DNA of 10,252 nucleotides, from contig PBLM01000034.1 of the NCBI GenBank assembly GCA_002721775.1, positions 5,853-16,104 of the forward strand, read 5' to 3'. The stretch comes from Rhodospirillaceae bacterium. Its GTDB lineage: Bacteria > Pseudomonadota > Alphaproteobacteria > Puniceispirillales > Puniceispirillaceae. Positions 7,241 through 10,252 of the stretch are shown piece after piece (position 1 is the first letter of the stretch; each line of letters opens with the position of its first letter). Position numbers and translations under genes: made by a program. The notes beneath the pieces were generated by a model, which had not been told where the DNA came from, made no database searches, and saw only the letters and a list, made by a program, of their open reading frames with translations.

Positions 7241-7349
7241 CTGACAAAATCGTCTTGCTGTTTGTAATCAGATCTCAGATTGTTATGATGAAAAGTCACT
7301 GTTAAGGCAATTATATTTTGCATTATCGTGCGCAAAGGAGGGGGCTGAC

Positions 7350-8027
7350 ATGTGTGGACGTTATATACTAACTACAACTGCTGATGAATTGCATAAACGC
7401 TTTGGCGTTCGTGTTCAGCAGAATATTGCTCCAAGATGGAATATTGCGCCATCTCAGTCTTCTCTTATTTTAAAGTGGTCTGGCCTAGAGACTTCGGCAA
7501 GTTTTGCTGAGTTTGGCTTGTGTGTGGGCCCGAACGGTAAACGTCTCATTAATGCCCGGGCTGAAACTGTCTCTAAAAAGCCGACCTTCCGAGATGCCTT
7601 TTCAGTCTCACGTTGTCTTGTTCCTGCAAGTGGCTGGTATGAATGGGCTGGAAAGGGCCGCCCGTTTCATGTCCAATTAACTGATTCACGGGTGATGGCC
7701 TTTGCTGGCTTATATTTTAAATCTGTTTCACCTTCGGAGGCTGGCCAGTTTGTGATCCTGACTACTGCTGCAGAGGCAGACTTGGCAACAGTTCATCATC
7801 GCAGTCCACTTGTCTTACCCGCATCAAACTGGCAGTTTTGGTTGTCTGGATCAGAGGTGGAGGCTGAGGCTTGTATGGTGCCACCTTTGGCGCGCTATTT
7901 TAATATTTATCCTGTTGCACCTGCGGTCGGCGATATCCGGCAGGATAATGCTTCTCTTGTTGCACCATCTGTTCATCAGGACACACCCTCTCCAGCAGAC
8001 CTTCAAGGCGATTTTTTCGCGAGTTAA
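7350..8027 (+). CDS. SOS-response-associated peptidase family protein (SRAP domain, YedK/HMCES-like)
   Basis: SRAP proteins form a stable covalent crosslink between Cys2 and abasic sites in single-stranded DNA, protecting replication forks. The catalytic set is present: C2 exposed after Met removal (MCGRY), N68 in INARAET (67-73), E98 in SGWYEW (94-99) and H149 in VHHRSP (148-153). WNIAPSQ (30-36) and FRDAFSVSRCLVPASG (80-95) are family blocks. Two small departures are a short loop between FGLCVG and INARAE, lacking the usual P-S-W, and R-S-P where R-M-P is usual after the active His. The length of 225 is near E. coli YedK. The start is fixed by Cys2 and by AAGGAGG ending 8 bases before the ATG. 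I saw no LexA-type site in the 109-base upstream gap. It converges with a 3-methyladenine glycosylase gene, 3 bases apart. Confidence 0.93.
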   Translation: MCGRYILTTTADELHKRFGVRVQQNIAPRWNIAPSQSSLILKWSGLETSASFAEFGLCVGPNGKRLINARAETVSKKPTFRDAFSVSRCLVPASGWYEWAGKGRPFHVQLTDSRVMAFAGLYFKSVSPSEAGQFVILTTAAEADLATVHHRSPLVLPASNWQFWLSGSEVEAEACMVPPLARYFNIYPVAPAVGDIRQDNASLVAPSVHQDTPSPADLQGDFFAS

Positions 8028-8030
8028 TTT

Positions 8031-8630
8031 TCAGCCCTTTGGCATACAATCTCTGACAAGGCAGCTATGTAAATGCCATAACAACAAGGCGGCTGCCCCA
8101 CGGTAAGGTTGCCACTGGCGGGCAAATTCATCCATTTCTGTTTGTGTTGGCCGTCTGTCTAATACCTTCAGTCTCTTGACCGCTTCCATCAACGCAAGGT
8201 CATTTCCTGGCCACGCGTCAAAATCTGACAGACAGAAGAGTCGGTAATTTGAAACTGTCCAGCCGCCGACGCCTCTGAACCCAATCAATTTGGCAGAAAA
8301 CTGTTTGGCAGGCTGCTTGTTGAGTTCTTTCAGGTCCAGTCTGCCATCTGTCTCCGCTCGCGCCAGATCAATTACATATTCCGCCTTTCGCCGGCTGAGC
8401 CCGATAGATTGCAAGTCATCATAGCCCAAACCAGCGAGGACATCTGCTTGTTGCCATCCATTTTTCTGCAAGCGCCGCCATAAAACACCAGCGACCTGAC
8501 GCGATATCTGCTGTCCTAAAATGATCCTAACCAGCGACGGAAACGTCGCAGGCTCAAAACGATCGGGTGGGTTGCCATATATCTTTCTGGCGCTAGCTAA
8601 ATCAGCATCGTGCTTATCAAGGCAGGTCAA
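8031..8630 (-). CDS. DNA-3-methyladenine glycosylase II-like protein (AlkA type, HhH-GPD); true start probably at 8675
   Basis: This is a monofunctional base-excision glycosylase that removes alkylated purines such as 3-methyladenine, leaving abasic sites. From TTG 8630, the HhH-GPD fold shows FPSLVRIILGQQISRQVA (about 29-46), LIGFRGVGGWTVSNYRLFC (the helix-hairpin-helix with G-V-G-G-W) and DAWPGNDLALMEAVKRL, whose Asp after P-G-N is the expected catalytic residue. It lacks the extra N-terminal domain of E. coli AlkA and matches the short alphaproteobacterial form. TTG 8630 has no Shine-Dalgarno. The frame stays open upstream and encodes IPQNRLTSHPELVNA, which resembles the usual N-terminus of these proteins. 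A perfect GGAGG (8681-8685) lies 5 bases before an in-frame ATA at 8673-8675, so I infer an ATA start that adds 15 residues. It converges with the SRAP gene, another abasic-site protein, and is divergent from the b561 gene. Confidence 0.87.
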   Translation of the reverse strand: MTCLDKHDADLASARKIYGNPPDRFEPATFPSLVRIILGQQISRQVAGVLWRRLQKNGWQQADVLAGLGYDDLQSIGLSRRKAEYVIDLARAETDGRLDLKELNKQPAKQFSAKLIGFRGVGGWTVSNYRLFCLSDFDAWPGNDLALMEAVKRLKVLDRRPTQTEMDEFARQWQPYRGAAALLLWHLHSCLVRDCMPKG

Positions 8631-8680
8631 CGCATTAACAAGCTCTGGGTGGCTCGTCAGCCTATTTTGGGGTATGACAA

Positions 8681-8685
8681 CCTCC
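8681..8685 (-). promoter_or_regulatory. Strong ribosome binding site pointing to an ATA start of the glycosylase gene
   Basis: On the minus strand GGAGG is followed by five bases (TTGTC) and then ATA (8675-8673), in frame with the glycosylase. No ATG, GTG or TTG lies in frame at a workable distance. The next TTG is 51 bases beyond the GGAGG. The placement decides the start if ATA can be used. Confidence 0.6.
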
Positions 8686-8700
8686 AGTTTTGTGCTTATG

Positions 8701-8720
8701 CTTTAAATTTCAATTTAAAG
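8701..8720. promoter_or_regulatory. Perfect 9-bp inverted repeat, operator-like, between the glycosylase and b561 genes
   Basis: Arms CTTTAAATT (8701-8709) and AATTTAAAG (8712-8720) are exact reverse complements separated by two bases. A two-base loop is too tight for a stable hairpin, so a dyad bound by a dimeric regulator fits better. It is 15 bases upstream of the glycosylase ribosome binding site and 29 bases before the b561 ATG, placed to affect either gene. Its AT-rich composition makes chance occurrence more likely than the arm length suggests. Confidence 0.45.
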
Positions 8721-8749
8721 GCTCTTCTGCACAATACAAGTGATAGTCT

Positions 8750-9439
8750 ATGTCTGATAGCAAAACTAAAAAACAAATATCAGACCCAGTTATATGGGAT
8801 TTGCCACTGCGAGTATTTCACTGGGCCCTTGTCTTATGTGTTGTGACCTCTGTGACATCAGCCAAGACAGGTTTGACAGTCATTCATGAAAGAAGTGGTC
8901 TTGCTGTCATGGCCTTAATTCTGTTCAGGATTGTATGGGGATTTTTAGGTAGTCAGACGGCTCGTTTTTCAAGTTTTTTAAAACCACCACTCGCTGTATG
9001 GTCTTCGCTAAGACAACTGATGTTAAAACAGGCAGATGACTTGTCTGGTCATTCCGCGTTGGGTGGATATGCCACGATTGTGTTATTAACCATTTGCATA
9101 GTAATGGCCGTGTCAGGCTCCTTTTCAACAGATGATATTTTGTATGACGGGCCCTTTGCCCATCTTGCACCTAATTATATCAAGCTGGCTTCATCTGTAC
9201 ATCATATGACTGAAAAGGTGCTGTTTGCTGTTATTATGCTGCATTTGTTTGCGTTGTTCGTCTATTTTTGGCGGCTGAAAAAGAATTTAGTGCCCGCCAT
9301 GATCACCGGCCGCCGCCCAAAAGCTGTTGGACCAACGGGCAATTTACCAATGTCGCGCGCAGTTTTTGGCTTGCTACTAATGTGCGGTCTGATTGGCTTG
9401 TTCCAACTTGCGCCATTACTGAAACCAAGCTTGTTTTGA
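8750..9439 (+). CDS. Cytochrome b561 / b-type diheme membrane cytochrome
   Basis: This is a prokaryotic cytochrome b561-family integral membrane protein, expected to carry two b hemes and pass electrons between quinones and periplasmic c-type cytochromes. There are about four hydrophobic segments in the core (near 22-40, 50-68, 105-123 and 155-174), and a fifth near 203-222. The VIWDLPLRVFHW start (14-25) is the family signature. Candidate heme ligands are H24, H46 (VIHERSG), H101 (SGHSALGG), H151/H152 (SVHH) and H165 (MLHLF). FRIVWGFLGSQTARFSSF (59-76) and LVPAMITGR (180-188) are also typical. The start is ATG 8750, with a weak Shine-Dalgarno. A 9-bp inverted repeat lies just upstream. The gene converges with a cytochrome c' gene, a plausible redox partner. 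The physiological donor and acceptor are unknown. Confidence 0.88.
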   Translation: MSDSKTKKQISDPVIWDLPLRVFHWALVLCVVTSVTSAKTGLTVIHERSGLAVMALILFRIVWGFLGSQTARFSSFLKPPLAVWSSLRQLMLKQADDLSGHSALGGYATIVLLTICIVMAVSGSFSTDDILYDGPFAHLAPNYIKLASSVHHMTEKVLFAVIMLHLFALFVYFWRLKKNLVPAMITGRRPKAVGPTGNLPMSRAVFGLLLMCGLIGLFQLAPLLKPSLF

Positions 9440-9467
9440 CGTGTTTTTGTTGTCTGAAGAATTTGCC

Positions 9468-9491
9468 GCCAAGGTAAATTTAAACTTTGGC
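9468..9491. terminator. Weak hairpin between the convergent cytochrome genes
   Basis: GCCAAGGT (9468-9475) can pair with ACTTTGGC (9484-9491) in an 8-bp stem with one G-T pair and an 8-base loop. It lies between two tail-to-tail stops, where a bidirectional terminator would be expected. Neither strand has a proper T run after the stem, so intrinsic termination here would be weak. Confidence 0.35.
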
Positions 9492-9523
9492 GCATGTAAT
9501 ACAGATACCTGTTTAGATTCCAA

Positions 9524-9940
9524 CTAGTTTGCCTTGAAAGACTGATGGCAGGATTTACAGGTTACACTCAGTTTTTGAACAGCGGCCATGATTTGTTCGG
9601 CATCCCTGGTCCCTGCTGCCTGTTCTAGTTTCAGGGCGGCTTGTTTGTTTGCAACTGCCTTTGACCGGAAATCGTCAAAATCAAGCCAAATAGCGTCGAG
9701 AGCTCCGACACTTTCTGAGCCCTTGGGAAAAAAATCTGGCATTTTTGTGGCCCAGTCAGCAATGTTCCGCCCACCGGCAGCAATGGCTTCAAAGTTGCCC
9801 TTACCGATTTGTGGCTGAATGGCGCGCAAAATGGCAACATTTTCCCTGAATTTCGCCTTTCGATCCTCAATCACACCTGCTTGTGTTACACTGGTTAAAC
9901 AGGCAGCCACAATGCTAGCTATAAGAAACAGATGTTTCAT
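9524..9940 (-). CDS. Cytochrome c' (c-prime family, periplasmic)
   Basis: This is a periplasmic four-helix-bundle c-type cytochrome with one heme near its C-terminus; relatives bind NO or act in electron transfer. Residues 1-21 are a clean signal peptide (MKHLFLIASIV to SVTQA), with cleavage before GVIED. The mature part is helical with FPKGSESVGALDAIW (71-85), as in the family, and the heme site is C128-K-S-C-H132 followed by QSF. The total length of 138 is normal. The start is ATG 9940 with GGAG 8 bases upstream. It converges with the cytochrome b561 gene, a partner known in other alphaproteobacteria, and is divergent from an EamA-type gene 96 bases away. It could instead be the related c556 type; the distinction rests on the sixth ligand, which I cannot assign. 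Confidence 0.9.
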   Translation of the reverse strand: MKHLFLIASIVAACLTSVTQAGVIEDRKAKFRENVAILRAIQPQIGKGNFEAIAAGGRNIADWATKMPDFFPKGSESVGALDAIWLDFDDFRSKAVANKQAALKLEQAAGTRDAEQIMAAVQKLSVTCKSCHQSFKAN

Positions 9941-10036
9941 AGAGTTTACTCCTGTGAGAGAAAAAATTTATCTGTTGTTGTTACGTTAGGCTACAGTAAA
10001 CCAGATCGTGTTTTTTCAATTAACTCAGGTTTTTTT

Positions 10037-10252
10037 ATGCTACCCGGTCAAATAATAGGTGTTTTTTGCACTCTGAGCGCAGTTGTGTTCGGGCTTGTTG
10101 TAGGCTTAATTATAAAAGTTCTCTCTGATGACCTCTCATTGCTGACAGCGTTATTCTACCGCGCTCTCTTTTGCCTCCCTCTATTATTAGGTGTGGCCTT
10201 GTGGGTGAGAGGAGGTGATTTCTTAAAGCTAAAGCAAAAAAAAACAATGCTC
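10037..10252 (+). CDS. EamA/DMT-type transporter, N-terminal part (runs off the right edge)
   Basis: There are 72 codons from ATG 10037 to the window end with no stop. The start has AGG 7 bases upstream (10027-10029), separated by a T run. Two hydrophobic segments are visible, roughly residues 5-27 and 35-57, with the connecting KVLSDDLSLLTALFYRALF characteristic of the first EamA repeat of drug/metabolite-superfamily exporters. The substrate is unknown. About a quarter of the expected protein is present, so the family call is likely but not certain. It is transcribed away from the cytochrome c' gene. Confidence 0.65.
   Translation, partial: MLPGQIIGVFCTLSAVVFGLVVGLIIKVLSDDLSLLTALFYRALFCLPLLLGVALWVRGGDFLKLKQKKTML

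Noticed and set aside
6624..7244. A 206-codon open frame on the plus strand opposite sua5.
   Set aside because: It lies wholly antisense to a clear Sua5 gene and its translation has no recognisable domain; it is a product of codon bias on the coding strand.
7241..7349. LexA/SOS box in front of the SRAP gene.
   Set aside because: No GTTC-N7-GTTC or GAAC-N7-GAAC pattern is visible in the gap; the SOS-linked family name alone is not evidence of regulation.
8925..9170. An 81-codon open frame on the minus strand inside the b561 gene.
   Set aside because: It is antisense to a well-conserved membrane cytochrome and has no domain of its own.
9468..9491. Strong rho-independent terminator between the cytochrome genes.
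   Set aside because: The stem is short, has a G-T pair, and lacks a T run on either side. Kept only as a weak hairpin.
1..10252. CRISPR array, insertion sequence, tRNA, phage or defence genes.
   Set aside because: I looked on both strands for regularly spaced repeats, transposase-like frames, terminal inverted repeats and tRNA-like cloverleaf ends, and found none.

Overview
The window looks like a chromosomal stretch from an alphaproteobacterium, probably a free-living, moderately AT-rich (possibly marine) one. The evidence is protein-family resemblance only: an LptD with an S-P-C-x-C motif, a GT9 protein of the alphaproteobacterial K-x-G-A-L-G-D type, a Sua5 / FAD-oxidase / DUF924 gene row, and a cytochrome b561 next to a cytochrome c'. 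There is no rRNA, tRNA, insertion sequence, phage gene or CRISPR array. No gap between genes exceeds about 170 bases.

Left part (1-4212), cell envelope. On the minus strand, a family 4 glycosyltransferase is followed 37 bases later by a large open frame that runs off the left edge. This frame is the N-terminal two thirds or so of LptD, the outer-membrane LPS translocon. It starts at GTG 1907 and has no stop in 635 codons. Its periplasmic OstA-like domain is present twice in tandem, about 60% identical over 163 residues with an offset of exactly 240 codons, and the copies are separated by a charged low-complexity linker. A family 9 (heptosyltransferase-like) glycosyltransferase is transcribed divergently. 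LPS core assembly and LPS export are the natural shared theme.

Middle part (4204-7240), a minus-strand run that reads as one operon: Sua5 (tRNA t6A synthesis), an FAD-linked D-2-hydroxyacid dehydrogenase of the GlcD/D2HGDH type, and a DUF924 protein. Gaps are 39 and 31 bases. The last gene overlaps the end of the GT9 gene by 9 bases, tail to tail.

Right-centre part (7350-8630 or 8675), DNA repair. A YedK/HMCES-type SRAP protein, which crosslinks to abasic sites, and an AlkA-type 3-methyladenine glycosylase, which makes abasic sites, converge with 3 bases between their stops. The glycosylase seems to begin upstream of its first usual start codon, at an ATA placed 5 bases after a perfect GGAGG.

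Right part (8701-10252), electron transfer. A membrane cytochrome b561 converges with a periplasmic cytochrome c', with a weak hairpin between them. A perfect 9-bp inverted repeat lies between the glycosylase and the b561 gene and looks like an operator. The window ends inside the first third or so of an EamA-type transporter gene.

I see no previously undescribed defence or mobile system. The most unusual things are the duplicated LptD domain, the likely ATA start, and the D-to-N and H-to-F changes in the GT9 nucleotide-sugar motif.
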